Of a stretch of 64,000 bases of DNA, positions 46,992 to 61,600 are shown in pieces. The notes beneath the pieces are model-generated. The model searched no databases. It was not told the origin of the DNA and saw nothing but the letters and a program-made list of their open reading frames with translations. Both the position numbers and the translations under genes were made by a program. The stretch covers positions 120,293,363-120,357,362 of the forward strand of contig CM054180.1 in NCBI GenBank assembly GCA_028829895.1, read 5' to 3'. This stretch comes from Sinotaia quadrata (taxonomy: Eukaryota > Mollusca > Gastropoda > Architaenioglossa > Viviparidae). Each line of letters starts with the position of its first letter. Position 1 is the first letter of the stretch.

Positions 46992-49900
46992 GTGGTGGAG
47001 ATCATAAAATGCTGCAGATTTTACTACAGGGGAGATAATGGAAGAAAGGAAAGAGGTGAGACGAAATGAATAGAAAGAGAATATAGAACATCTGCAAACT
47101 AAATGACCTTCATGACCTCTCCTCGAAACAAAAGAAACAGCAGGCCAAGTTGTAAAGAATATAAAGAGACTAATTTTTTTCTGTTCTTAACTGGTTCCTA
47201 CAGTTTATAGATTATTCGTTTTATTATTGATGACTAACTACATTGCAGTCAACGTAGGCCCTATTGCCTTGCATTTTGTTCTTCAAAAGTGACGTCATTC
47301 GGCCTTGCGAGACTTCGCCATAGGGTTGACATCAGCCGAGATTTGTATTAGTGTTTTCAGGAAAATTTCGAGCTGAACTAAACAAAATATGTTCCTAGCA
47401 ACATGACTGCAGTATAATAATGTTAATAAGATTTCATTGCATAAGAAGAAGAAGAAGAGCTTTGATTTATGTTGTCCCCAAGCGTTGAAGCAAAGTCACT
47501 GTGTATTAGTCGATGGCAAAATATTAATTTTAGTGTGAAAGTTAAAAAGACTCCGAATTGCAGAAAGAAATACAATAATTGTTGATAAAAGTTCTTCAAA
47601 TACTCAAATAAATAAATAGGCAATCAATCAGACAAGCAAGCAATAAATGAAGCAACGAAGCAAGTAACAAAGAAGCTAATTAACATTTTTAGTCGTGCTT
47701 TTTCAGTCATACTTCCTTCAATTTAACTTTCTAACTTTAAAATTTGTTTTAACTAATCGCTTTACTTTTATGTTACTACAAGAAATACTGATTTTATTTT
47801 GAAATTATATTTTTATTTTAAGTCCTACACCGACTGAATGCATCATATCCTGTGAGTGTGGACCCACACCCAACGGACAGACCCCTGGACACTAAGGCCA
47901 TCGTGGCAATGTAAGGTCAAACGCTATTTTCAAGGGGAAAATTGAGTGTAAGTTCGTGGTATGGGGGATACAAATAAAATTGAATAATAATTTCATTTAT
48001 TCCGTTGTATGAATTTCAGTTATTATAGCTCATATCTCCAGTCCTCATTTTCAGCAATGTGCGCTTAATGCAACGACAGGCATTTATCCGGTAATGAAAC
48101 GACAGGCAATTATCCGGTAATGAAACAATAGGCATTTATCCTGTAATGAAACGACAGGCATTTATCCGGTAATGAAACGACAGGCAATTATCCTGTAATG
48201 CAACGACAGGCATTTATCCGGTAATGAAACAATAGGCATTTATCCTGTAATGAAACGACAGGCAATTATCCGGTTATACAACGACAGGCAATTATCCGAT
48301 AATGAAACGACAGGCATTTATCTGGTAATGAAACGACAGGCATTTATCTGGTAATGAAATGACAGGCATTTATCTGGTAATGAAATGACAGGCAATTATC
48401 CGGTAATGAAACGAGAGGCATTTATCCGGTAAGGAAATGACAGGCATTTATCTGGTAATGAAATGACAGGCATTTATCCAGTTATGAAACGACAGAGCTG
48501 TTTATCCGGTAATGAAAAACAAGATATGATTTTCCAGTGATGAAACGCAGAAATGATTATCCGATAATGGAACGACAGCGGTTGTTTATCTGGTAGTGAA
48601 ACGACAGAGCTGTTTATCCGGTAAGGAATAAACTTGGAAGTAGGAAGGACGTAAGTACCCTTATTATAGAAGTAGGATGATGAAAAGTGGAAACAAGCGC
48701 TTCAGTATGTGTAGATTAAAACTCCGAGACCTATGTTAAGAATACGGACTTGAAGAACCAACCTTTATGTGGTAAAGAAGCATAATTTAAGTGCATTGTA
48801 TAAATCGGTCACTGTTTGACCTATTTACGTCGTTAGTGGCCCGTGAATGCAGTTCTGATTTGGTTTAGCTCGAAATCAATAATTATATGGGCAAAACAGC
48901 TGTTTTATTTTTTATTTGTCTCGAAAAATCTGTATTATTAATAGCATTGACTTTTAAAATACAATTTATATTAAATTAATTTAATGTAACTTTTATTGTT
49001 TTAAGCATCTATGCATGTGCATGCATTTGTGTGCGTTTATTATACATGTATACTTGTGGTGATTATATCTGCATATGTTTGAATGTATATATGTACGTAT
49101 GGGTCTTTTATATGTTTGCTCTTTGCACTTCAATGATCTACCAGTAATTCCAATATATCTATACACTGAATGATCTACCAGTAATTCCAACATATCTATA
49201 CACTGAATGATCTACCAGTAATTCCAATATATCTATACACTGAATGATCTACCAGTAATTCCAATATATCTATACACTGAATGATCTACCAGTAATTCCA
49301 ACATATCTATACACTGAATGATCTACCAGTAATTCCAATATATCTATACACTGAATGATCTACCAGTAATTCCAATATATCTATACACTGAATGATCTAC
49401 CAGTAATTCCAATATATCTATACACTGAATGATCTACCAGTAATTCCATTATTATTCATATTAATAACAATATACACAGCTGCAAGATAGTACAAGAGCA
49501 ATCCTGATCTCTCTTTCTAATTCTGTACGTTTAGTTAACAAATGTGAACACAATACTAATTAGAACTTATTATTTTGGGCAAGGGGTTAAAATTGGTTTG
49601 CATTAAATATGACGCCTACTACTGAGTTTTAATTTAATACGTTGGTGCTCTTGTGTGTATGAGTGTATTTGTATTTTTCTCCTCAAGTACTAGCTGAAAT
49701 GGCTCATTTGTTGTTGTTTGTTCTGCGTTTTATCCGTTAGAATGATCTGCAGCATCATTGGCAGTCTGATAATGCTGGGGACATTGCTTGACCTTGCCTG
49801 CCTCCATTTTCCAAAATGGCGTGCTCACGATATCCAACATGCTTGCACGAATAGTGACCATGACGAACAATCCCCGCTTTTGGGGGAAAAGCAAACATTG

Positions 49901-52305
49901 CACAAGGTGCCGGAAATAGGTGAGGTCATAGGTCACTTGATTCTGATATAGGCCTATACATTAAAAGTTAAGAGGGAGCAGACGTCGCAATACAGTGTAT
50001 TTGTTATAGATTACTAAAAATAGATTCTTAATGGATCGCTGTCAACGAATCTTTCAAAACACTGTAGAGTTTTACTGAATATTATCTGCATTGCAATTTT
50101 TAAGGGATTTAAAGAGAATTTTAAAAAAGATTAATGATACGCGCATAATTATGTGCTGCTGTTTTAAAAAGCTTTTGCTGGTTAATGTCCTATTGTTTAA
50201 ATATTAAATGCTCTAAATGCTCTTTTCACCTTAACTTTTCACATATCATATGGTGGACGCGCCTAGCTCTTGCTCAATTCAGCGGATTGTGTTTCTGTTT
50301 CTCTATAAAATTCTACTCAATCGGCAATCCACTCTCAGCTAACAGAATGCATAAGTACACTCGCATATAATTTATAAACAAATAAATAAGAGACGCTTTC
50401 ATTGTTAGATTTTTGTGTGTATTTCTTTAATGCCATTGTGTGCGCATCAGTGAGATTATGCGTACGCACCAAGGTCTATACAGTATTGCTGGTATTGCTG
50501 GTACATCACTGAAATCGGTGTGTGCACATCAGTGAGGTTGTGCGTGTCATCGGTTTCTTTCTGGCATTCACTGATTCCTTGCTGGTACGCCACTGAAGAT
50601 ACTGGGTATACGTCACCGACGCCGTTGTATGTACGTCACAGTGATCTCAAGTACATGTGCTTCTGGCGCAAGAGCCTTATGCTTCGACTTAATTAACTAA
50701 TTTCAAAGCGGTTTAAAACAATGTCTTTCGGTTTTAGCTGTTGTTTTACTTCCATTTTTTTCCCTTTCCACTTATTTTTAATCGTATTTATTTTACAGGT
50801 TTATGCACAAAATTGTTGATGTCATTCTCTGTTTACACGAACGGTGCCAAGCTGCTGTCCACCCGCCAGCCTCCTGGCAGCCTCACCTGTGTCCACGGCA
50901 TCCGTTTCTTCAGCATGACGTGGGTCGTCTTGGGACACAGCCTATCATTTGGTGCTTTTGATACAGGTACACATCTCTTTGATCTCTGTCAGTCTTGTGT
51001 TCTTTACTTCTGATACAGGTAAATCTCTCATATCTCAAAGTCTTGTGTTCTTTACTTCTGATACAGGTAAATCTCTCACATCTAAGTCTTTTATTTCTGA
51101 TACAGGTACATTTCTGAATCTAAGTCTTTTATTTCTGATACAGGTACATTTCTGAATCTAAGTCTTTTGTTTCTGATACACGCATTTCATCCATGTTTCC
51201 AGTCCTGTGTCAGTTATCTGAGACAGGTCTCTGATTTCAGTGAATTTCAATGAAGGATAACCGTTTCCTCTGTGTTTCTTGTATGATTTATTTATTGTTT
51301 TGGTGGGCGAAGGGTGTACTTTAAAACAGTATGAACCGTCCGTCAGACTCTTGTTTACACTTATATAATTCAATTCGCAACATCAAAAAACTGTTTTTCT
51401 TCAGGGTCAAGACATTTTTAGCTTAATTTACGCTGTGTACTTTTGTGGTTTTGTTTTCCCAGCATACATAATGCCTTACTTTCAAAAGGCGGTCAAGCGT
51501 TGGAGTTTTCAGGCGGTGGTCAATGCAGTAGTGTCTGTGGACACATTTTTTCTACTCAGGTAAGTATCTCTTTATAGCTGTCTGTTTGTCTGCCTATCAT
51601 GTCATGTTTGGGGCGTGCTTGTTCGAAACCAAGCCAGTCAGAAATATGTTTACTGAACATAGATACCTTTTGCTGCATCACAAGTATTTTTTATACCCTA
51701 ATAGTGGACATTGGATTAATCTAGAACTTGTGATTGGTCGATTCGTTTAGATGATATAAAAAAAAATATAGTTCAACAAATAGGTCTGTATCTGCATACT
51801 ATATTAAGAGGTAATTATATTTTGGTTACTTGTTTCTCTGCACTATAGTGCTTTTGCTTTGATTAATTATTTTAAAATAATTAATTCTTCATAATCAGTT
51901 TGTTCAAAATAAAATAATTTGTGACTACCTTAAAATAAAATGTGTGACCACTATAAACGTAAATTGTGAATACTTCAACATAGAGTTTTACTACCTTAAC
52001 ATAAATTGTTGGAGATTTGTTAAGATAATTTCACCTTTATATAGCGTAAACTAGTCATCTGCACAAGTGTTGCTCTCTATTTATCCAGAAAGAAAAGTCA
52101 TTTGAATATATCATTTCATTTTTACTTTCAGCGGACTTTTGGTGACATATCTCTCCCTCAAAGAGATGAAAAGACGCAGCGGAAAACTAAACTGGTTTTT
52201 CTTTTTTCTCCACCGTTTCTGGAGGTAGGGAGCTCAGCTAGTGGTAATACTAGTCACGAGACCAAGACTGTTCTTGTGTACCTGTAGCTCTCCCCTCCCC
52301 TTCCA

Positions 52306-52399
<94 letters not shown>

Positions 52400-55300
52400 A
52401 AGAGATGTTGGTGTTGCGTGTCCATACTCCCATACAGTGTCGAGAACAGCCTGGAGTTCATTGTTCGGCTACGAATTTCATTTTTGAGCTTCACCGCGTC
52501 ATTCATCACAGTGCTTTTAGTTCACAAACATGCAGAAAATTTCCTTTTGCGGACCGGCGGTTGAAAACCACTGTTTTAGAGCGTTTAGAGTGGATACCGA
52601 CTTACACAATTCATTTACCTGATACTGCTACTACTACTATTGCTATTACTAGTAATATTGATATAATTACTTATACTCACGCCTTTACTATTATTACTGC
52701 TACTACCATTACTACTGCCAAGATTATTACTACTATTACTATTACTACTACTACTGGTATTACTACTATTACTACTGCTATTATTATTACTAATACCACT
52801 ATTACTAGTAACATTACTACTGCAACTATTACTATTACTACTACTGATATATTACTACTGCTGCTATTACTACTACTGTTACTGCCATATTATTGCTGCT
52901 ACTACTACTACAACTGCAACTGCCATATTACTACTGCTGCTATTACTACTACTGCTACTACTGCTGCTCTTACCACTATGATACTGTTACTACTACTGCT
53001 ACTATTACTATTACTTCTACTAATAATATTACTACTAGTACCTCTCTATTACTACTAGTATTACTACCTCTACTGTTACTAAAATAATATTAATAAGTGT
53101 AGTAATGGCAATAATAATATTATAAATATAATCAGTAATTTACTTTATTAGACACTTCTTTTCAAATGAAAATACTTATGATACACGTTGGCCTGGTTTC
53201 AGACTGACACCTGCCCTAATGCTGATCATCATGCTGTACACGTGTCTGAGTCCTTACTGGGGCCATGGTCCCCTGTGGGCAGAACGACAACCGGACAGAG
53301 AAAACTGCGAGAAAAATTGGTGGACTAATTTACTGTATGTCAATAATTTGGTCCGCACTGATAATATGGTACGTCTGGAATGGAGGATTTTGTGATTGCA
53401 GAAAATTATTAATTTCAAGTCGTACATTTAAAGGCGCTTTGTTGTGTAGGTGAAATTTGTTATCTGCTTTTTTTTGTGTCTTGCTTACTTCCCTTCTTCC
53501 ACTGTCGACACAAATTTTGTTTGTTTATACATGTATAGCTTCTCCTCAGTACTCGTCATCAAGACAGTCATCATTGTCATCTTCCTTAACTTCACATTTT
53601 CTCACAGTTCTTCCACTAAGCATTTCATCTGTCCAACATTTTATATTTTCAATCGTTCAGAATTTTTTTTTCGATACTTGGTATAGTACGAATATGTTTA
53701 GTACATTTTTATGTATTCGGGTATTTTCTTTGAGAATGAATTTACTTTTCCATTCTATTATATCCTGAATAAATGTGTATTTGTACCTACGTATGGGTAA
53801 TGAGATATTTGTCGCAGAAGACATTTTTCTTTTCAAATTGTCGTTGCAGTGTCTGGTGCAGTCGTGGTATTTGGCAAATGATGTGCAGTTCCACATTCTG
53901 AGTCCTCTCATTTTTGTCCCATTTTACTTGTAAGTTATGTTTTCTCCTGACTTAGATTAATTGTCCTCTCGTTTTTGTCCCATCTTATTTATAAGTTATG
54001 TTTTCCCCTGTCCTCCCATTTTTGTACCAGCGTACTTTATGTTTTCCCCTGTCTTAGATTAATTGTCCTCTCATTTTTGTCCCATCTTACTTGTAAGTTA
54101 TGTTTTCCCCTTGCTTAGATTAATTGTCTTCTCATTTTTGTCCCATCTTACTTGTAATTTATGTTTTCCCCTGACTTAGATTAATTGTCCTCTCATTTTT
54201 GTCCCATCTTACTTGTAAGTTATGTTTTCCCCTGATTTAGATTAATTGTCCTCTCATTTTTGTCTCATCTTACTTGTAAGTTATGTTTTCCCCTGACTTA
54301 GATTAATTGTTCACGCGTCTATCAGTGTCTCTATCTCTGCCTGTCTTTAAGTCTCACTTCATTTATGCTTATCCCAATTAAACACCTAACTTAATCTGCC
54401 TTCAGTTTTAACGAAGAAATGCAAGCTCATTGGCCTTCCTCTCTTTTCCTTTTAATGTTTTCTTTTTCCTTTTAATGTTCTCTTTGCCTTATAATGTTCT
54501 CTTTTCCTTTTAATGTTCTCTTTTCCTTTTAATGTTCTCTTTTCCTTTTAATGTTCTCTTTTCTTTTTAATGTTCTCTTTTCCTTTTAATGTTCTCTTTT
54601 CCTTTTAATGTTCTCTTTTCCTTTTAATGTTCTCTTTGCCTTATAATGTTCTCTTTTCCTTTTAATGTTCTCTTTTCCTTTTAATGTTCTCTTTTCCTTT
54701 TAATGTTCTCTTTTCCTTTTAATGTTCTCTTTTCCTTTTAATGTTCTCTTTTCCTCAGTATTCGAAGTAAATGTTCCTGTCGTCGAAGCTATTGTTGCTC
54801 TTGTTTCTATGGTTATTGTTTGTGCTTGTAAAATGCAACATAATTACGTCTATTCGAAATAATAGAAACGTCACTTTCTCATTGTGAAGGACAGACATTG
54901 GTATGTTAAAGGGAACTAAAGTGAGTAATTAAGTTCATCTGTATGCACGTTCCCAAAATTCGATGTATATGAGGAACCTCCATAGACAAAGAACTAAAAT
55001 GATCTACGTCACGAACATCTGCATTGTGTAAATTTTGAGAAATATTAAATAATAAGTTTTCTATCTTCATAATCATCATTATCGTCGTCGTTTATTATTA
55101 TTGTTGTTCTTTTTCTTCTTATTATTATAGGCTTTATATTTGCGATGAATCCACATGAGTTCCTAGTAATTATGGTCAATAAGCACAGTATTCTAAGAGT
55201 GGGTAAGAGTTAGGACTGACTTTGGCAGTATGAAAGCAAAACCCTCTTCATCCAAGTTTACGTCGCTTTCACCAAGCGTCCTGGATTGTCCAGTGTGTAC

Positions 55301-55699
55301 AATGCTATAACTAGTAATGAAATACTATGACCGTTGAAGCACACAGTCTCTGAATACTTACAATTAAAAAAACCAACAACTAGTGTGTGTGTATGTGAAT
55401 ATTTTTGTTTCTTTATGTTATGGTTAGCTCCCCTTGGTTTGGTGCCATTTCTTCGGGTGTGTTCCTGCTGGTGAGTGCCCTCACTCCGGGTCTGTTAACC
55501 ATGCGTGACCATATACCCCCTGGCATTTTGGCGCCAGTTGAAGGAGGTGGCAGGTAAATGGGACAAATTTATGTCATACTGTTTAGTGTTCGCTTGTGGA
55601 ATCGAACAGTGGTTAATTAATTATTTAATGTGTATTAATGTTTTATTTGAGTGTGTTGGTGTCTCTGTGTGTGTGTGTTTGTGTTTGTGATGTGTGTGT

Positions 55700-55782
<83 letters not shown>

Positions 55783-58286
55783 TTTATAACGTCTAATAAA
55801 GAAGAACAGAGAGGTAGACAAAAATTGTGAAAGAAAAAATAATAAGAGCAAGAGATGGAAGTTAATGGTACTCGCTTCTAGTCCGAGATAAAAAAAAATC
55901 CCTGTCCGCAAACAATATAATCTTCGATTTAACGCTGAATCTAATCATCCTCAGGAACTGATATGTCACATTTAAGTCATTATTATAAGCCCCCCCCCTC
56001 CCCCCGAGTTTTCCTCATGGTTGTTACATAGCATTGATCTTAACAGTTCTGTGTATTAAATCTTTAAAAAAGTTATTTATGAATTAACTTGTTAAGCTAA
56101 ATGTATAAGATGCAAGAATCTATTATGGCTTATTAAATAGCATTAAATTATCGTTGAAATGATCACCTAAGAATTGAAAGAGATAGCACCTTCTCGTTGG
56201 TTTGTATGAATTGAATCACTTAAATAGATCAACTTTTAAGATAAACTTAATTGATTGTTTAAATAATGTTGTTCATGGTTCTTTGCTGTTTGTTTCTATT
56301 CTAGTCAGGTGATCAATTGCATCCCTTGTCTCTGAATTGCTTCCCCTCCCCGCCGTCCCCGTCCTCTCCAACATCGTTCTTGTTCCTTATGAAACTGTAC
56401 AATCACAGTTTTATATTGCGTCCAATTTTTTAACACAAACTCCTGACACAAATATATAATAAGGAATTGTCTCCCCATTATTAATCTTCAAGACGGAAGG
56501 AAGAGAAATTTAAGTCAACAGTGTTTATTAATGAAATCGATTGGATGATTTGGTTTCAAAGAGCAAATTATACTATTTTAGTAGTTTTGCATATTTAAAA
56601 GCGATTGACACAAAGCGGATATCTGCGAGATTTTTTGGGGGGAGGGGGCCAAAATATATATTGAAGTCAGGGGACATGGGTGACATTCAAGAGGTTATCA
56701 CGAATACTCTTTTATTACGAAACTACGAAAAGCAAAGCATTGTCTGCAGAGTACCTCCCGACATGACAGAGCTTAGTGACATTAACAAACTCCAAATTGT
56801 GCCACTCTGCTCTGGAGTGGACTCCACCTTGACCCGCAAAGGGAGACAATGATGTTAAATAGACAAATAAACACACATTTATATCACTTTCATATTCTAC
56901 TGCAGTTGATAAATGTTACGCAAAATTATAAAGATGATTATTGTCACAATTTGATTTTAGTTCTATCCAGGAAGGATAATCAGTACTACGTTTCAAAAGT
57001 TATGGTTCCTTGTACTTAGTACTTTCTAAGACAAAAATATCCTTCGTCCTCAAATGAGTACTTTGATTCGTGGATGAAAAATAGCATTGCGGAAGATGTA
57101 AACGTTTTAAAGCTCTAACATATGAAAATCTTTAAAACTATATTTTTACCTAAATCTATATAAAATAAACAATATCTATGTTTGATGCGAAGTTTCTTTT
57201 TATGCATTTTTAGTAAATTTTTTATAATTATAATTTAAAATATTATATTTTCATCCATGCCTATTTTATGAAATAAATAATATTCATGCCTAATATGAGA
57301 TTGTTTTGCATGTATTTTAGTAAACTGTTTACAATTTTAATTAGAATTACCCAACACCAAAGGTGTAAAATCAGTTACAGTGCGAGCATTGCAAAGATCA
57401 CTTTTCATTAATATCATTCTAAAAACTTCACTAACTTTTACTCTTTCAAAAGTAACAAACCGACTCAGCCCCACAATTTCACTCCCAGTAAAGACGATTT
57501 ATTATCTTAGAGTCATTTTCACTTTAATCATACAGAGAGCTATGCGCTGCTCGCCGGCTTCTATTTTCCTGATTTTGGATCCATCAACATCATTTCTGTT
57601 TCTCTTGTTATTTCACCGCTCACCATCGGGCCGAGTACTCATTGCCCGCCATTCTGTTCTGAATGTCAGAATTAGGAATTTTTATTGGTCGCGTTTTTAC
57701 TTGTATATTCCAGCAACAAGTAAAAATGTTTTCTGGCATTTATGTCCTAGAGAAGATCCAGCCTTGTCATGATACGTGAATTAAAAAAAAAAAGACATTC
57801 TTTGCTCTTCTTTGTATGTGTTTTATCTTCCACCCGACCTCACATATTATACCAAATCCTCTGACACGATAGATAATTTGTGACAGGTTGATAAACATCC
57901 TAGGCGTACCTGACCTTTCTACTCCCTTCTTCCCCTCACCCCCCCCCCACCATTTGTAGCAATTAGTGGTTTTACAAAGAGGAGCCAGACGGGTGTACAC
58001 AAATACCCGTAGGTTAAACCAATGTCATATCTTTCGACGACAAAGTGTTTATCTCTCGACTTAATTTCATTATAAAATGTCTTCTTAAACAGTACACACC
58101 TCTAGCACCTATTTTGTTTATTTTCCCTTTTCCTTGTGTTTGTAGTAAGAATCCCAGTATGTGCGTCACTTTAGAGAATAACATGTAAAACATTAACAGG
58201 AATATTCTAATTAAAATCATCGTTAATTAAACGACAGAAAATAAAAACATCAAGAAAATATTCCATCGAATTGGCAAATAAGTACC

Positions 58287-58356
<70 letters not shown>

Positions 58357-58599
58357 CATATTGAGTTTATTTAAAATATTATTTTTCAGTGTGGATTTTC
58401 TACTTGAATATATAACGGAGTTTTACATGAAGCCTTACAACCGGATGGGTGCTTACATTGTGGGCATGCTCGGTGGCTACTTCCTGTATCGTACAAACTG
58501 CACACTACGCATTAAAAGGGTAAGACCCGACTTAAGTCTTGAAGGAAACTTTTTACCTTTCATTTTATTGGTATATAAAATGTAACAACCAATACACAG

Positions 58600-58643
<44 letters not shown>

Positions 58644-61600
58644 CATCCATCCATCCGTTCGTCCGTCGTCCGCGTCTCTGTCTAAATGTCCGCCCGCCCC
58701 CTCATCCATCCATCCGTCAGTTTTCCGTCCGTCCGTCCATGTATCTATCTGTCTGTCTCTCTAGAAGTTTTAAAAACCAACTATTCTATTTGCAAGTTGT
58801 CCTTTACATCACTGAGCAAGAAAAAACTTTTGCCATTCCTTGAACAAAATTAACTGATTTGTGACCACACTGAAAGCTGTTCTGGTTTTAATTGCTCTTA
58901 AGTACTTATTTTTTTGAAGAACAACATTTAGTTAAGTTATAAAATTTGATTTATTATTTATACAATAAAGTTATTTAAACAAAAATGTCAACAGTACGTG
59001 TTTTGTAAATATTTTGTGTTCAGTTTCTCTGCTGGGAAAGAATATTAACTTCAAACTGGAGACAATGTGCTTCACAACAGAGAAAAACGCCGACGATTCT
59101 TATTAAATTATTATTATTAAATTTTCACGTTCTCCAGAATCAAACACACAAATTAAAAGTTACCAAAGTTGTTCTGATTTGCATTGCCTACACGGCAGCC
59201 AGCGGAACACCATATATGCTTAGTATTTATATAATATGCATATTAATATATAATGCATAATTGAACACAATTTCAAGAGCTTCTGAAGTCAGATTAGCCT
59301 TTATAAAGGTCAGAGGTCAGAATCCATCTAAGAGAATATTTAAATATTTGTCCATGAGTGGCTTAAGTTTCTAGCAACTGCTTGTTTCACTACTACTATT
59401 ACTATTTATATTATGAACACAACTACTCCTACTATTACTATTTATATTACACACCAATCACTCTGCAGCATGTTTGAGTTATTTCCCTTGCTTTATTTTA
59501 CCAATATTTGCATATACATGTATAATAAATTATAGTCTCTGTTTGATTATTATTGTTCATTTCTTACATTTCACTTGACAGTATTATTGTACATTTCTTA
59601 TATTTCACTTGACAGTATTATTGTACATTTCTTATATTTCACTTGACAATATTATTGAGGAAATAATGTTTCCTAGCTTAATGTCGAATGATTACTAAAA
59701 CATTTTAATTTGACCTTGCACCTGTGACAATTGAAATTACAGCACATACGAACGGCGTGATTATACAGTGTCGTACTAATACGTCAAAACGGCTTGCAAA
59801 TGTTTTCAGTGAAATGCGTACGGGCGTCGTTTCGGTGAAGAGTTAAAAGCAAGCAACGTTTGTCGTAATATTAGAACACCCAGAAGCACATTCCTGTTAC
59901 AAGCAAATCAACACATGAAAGACTCAGTTCAATAACTGACATTTTCTTGAAATATTCAGGTAATTAGTGATTGATTTGGGCCATTAGATATTGTGTTACA
60001 GCACCGATAAAATGTCCAAACCGTTAAACTTGCATGAAAATTGTTCCATGTCCATGTTTACAAATAAAATGTCTGCCAGTTCTGAGGCCTGAAAGAAAGT
60101 TACACTATTGTTCTCAAGCTGGCCTCCTCAGAAGACGTTTTACTCTTAAATGATTAAAACACTTTATATCCACCTTAAGGTGAAATACAAATAAGTTTCA
60201 AGCACCATTCAAACGACTATAAAACTATCAGCCAGGAACATGACAGCGGAATTGTCTTTGCATATGGAGAATGAAAAGATCTATAACTTCTTTTTAAAAT
60301 TAAAAATTAAAAATTCTGCAAGTAGAGCATTTTATCGCTACATCACTTGAGTTTGCAACACTAAGAGCGGTTTGAATTAATTTGCACGAAACCATCTTTA
60401 TGCATGATCCTTCACATAAAATTTCTTTTTAAAAATTCTTGTAGTTCATGATCATGAGAGTATTCCAGTTATTTACAACCACACGAAACCAGCTCACAAC
60501 AGTACTTTTCTTATTTTTTATTTAACATGTGCGATAACCTTCCCTCATCTTCTCACGAACCAATTTATGGAAGTTGTATACTTCGACAAGAATAGTTTTT
60601 TTTTTTTGTTCGGGCAAGAAAACTTTATAGACATTGACAACTTAAATAAATAAATATGCTTTTTTCTTTCATGCATACCATGTGTATTGATGTTGGATAC
60701 CAGTCAGCTATAGACTATTCATCTTCATTAATGCAAATTAAAGCTGTTTTCTTAAGACACCTACACGCTTTGTTCCTGCAGAAACAAAGAAACAAAGTAT
60801 TTCCCCTGCATTCAGAAACAAAATGTCTACTGCATTCAGAAACAAAATCTGTCTCCTGCATTCAGAAGCAAAAGTTGTCTCCTACATTCAGAAACATAAT
60901 ATGTCTTCTATATTCAAAACAAAATCTGTCTCCTGCATTCAGAAACAAAATCTGTTTCCTGCGTTTGAAACACAATCTGTCTCCTACATTCAGAAACATA
61001 ATAATTTTATGTCTTCTATATTCAAAACAAAATATGTCTCCTGCATGCAAAAACGAAATCTGATAATGCATTCAAGAACAAAAGTCTGTCTCCTGCCTTC
61101 AGAAAGAAACTTTGTCTCCTGCTTTCAAGAACGAAAGTATGTCTCTTGCATTCAAATCTCTCTCCTTCATTTATTCAACAAAATCATGTTTATGAAATTG
61201 AATACTATAGTCATGTAATGCCGTCGCGTTGACGTCTGTTAATAAATATAAGTAAAATAATTTATAGTGCTCCTGTCTCTTGTTCATTAAGAAACAAAAT
61301 ACACAGGTACAGTAAGTACAATCTTTGTGCAGGTGACTAACCTGTGTATTTGGGCGGTGGCCACTGCAGCGGCCCTGGCGGTTCTGTATGGACTGCATGA
61401 TGCATACAACGGTCATCCTGTCTCTTTACCGGTGTCGGCATTTTACAACGCCGTCAGTAGACAAGTGTGGGCAGCATGTGTGTGCTGGGTCATCATCGCG
61501 TGCGTCACAGGCAATGGAGGTGATTAAGTCCTGTACAGGTAGAGTGAATGTGTGTGCACGTCGCGAGGACAAGTCTTAAGTGAGGTCAATTATTTCTGAT

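Noticed and set aside
52405..53058. 217-codon frame rich in Thr and Leu
   Set aside because: Reads through an ACT trinucleotide tract in copy B intron 8; composition only.
57380..57772. 130-codon + strand frame in copy B intron 11
   Set aside because: No recognisable motif, low complexity in part, lies inside an intron; kept only as a note.
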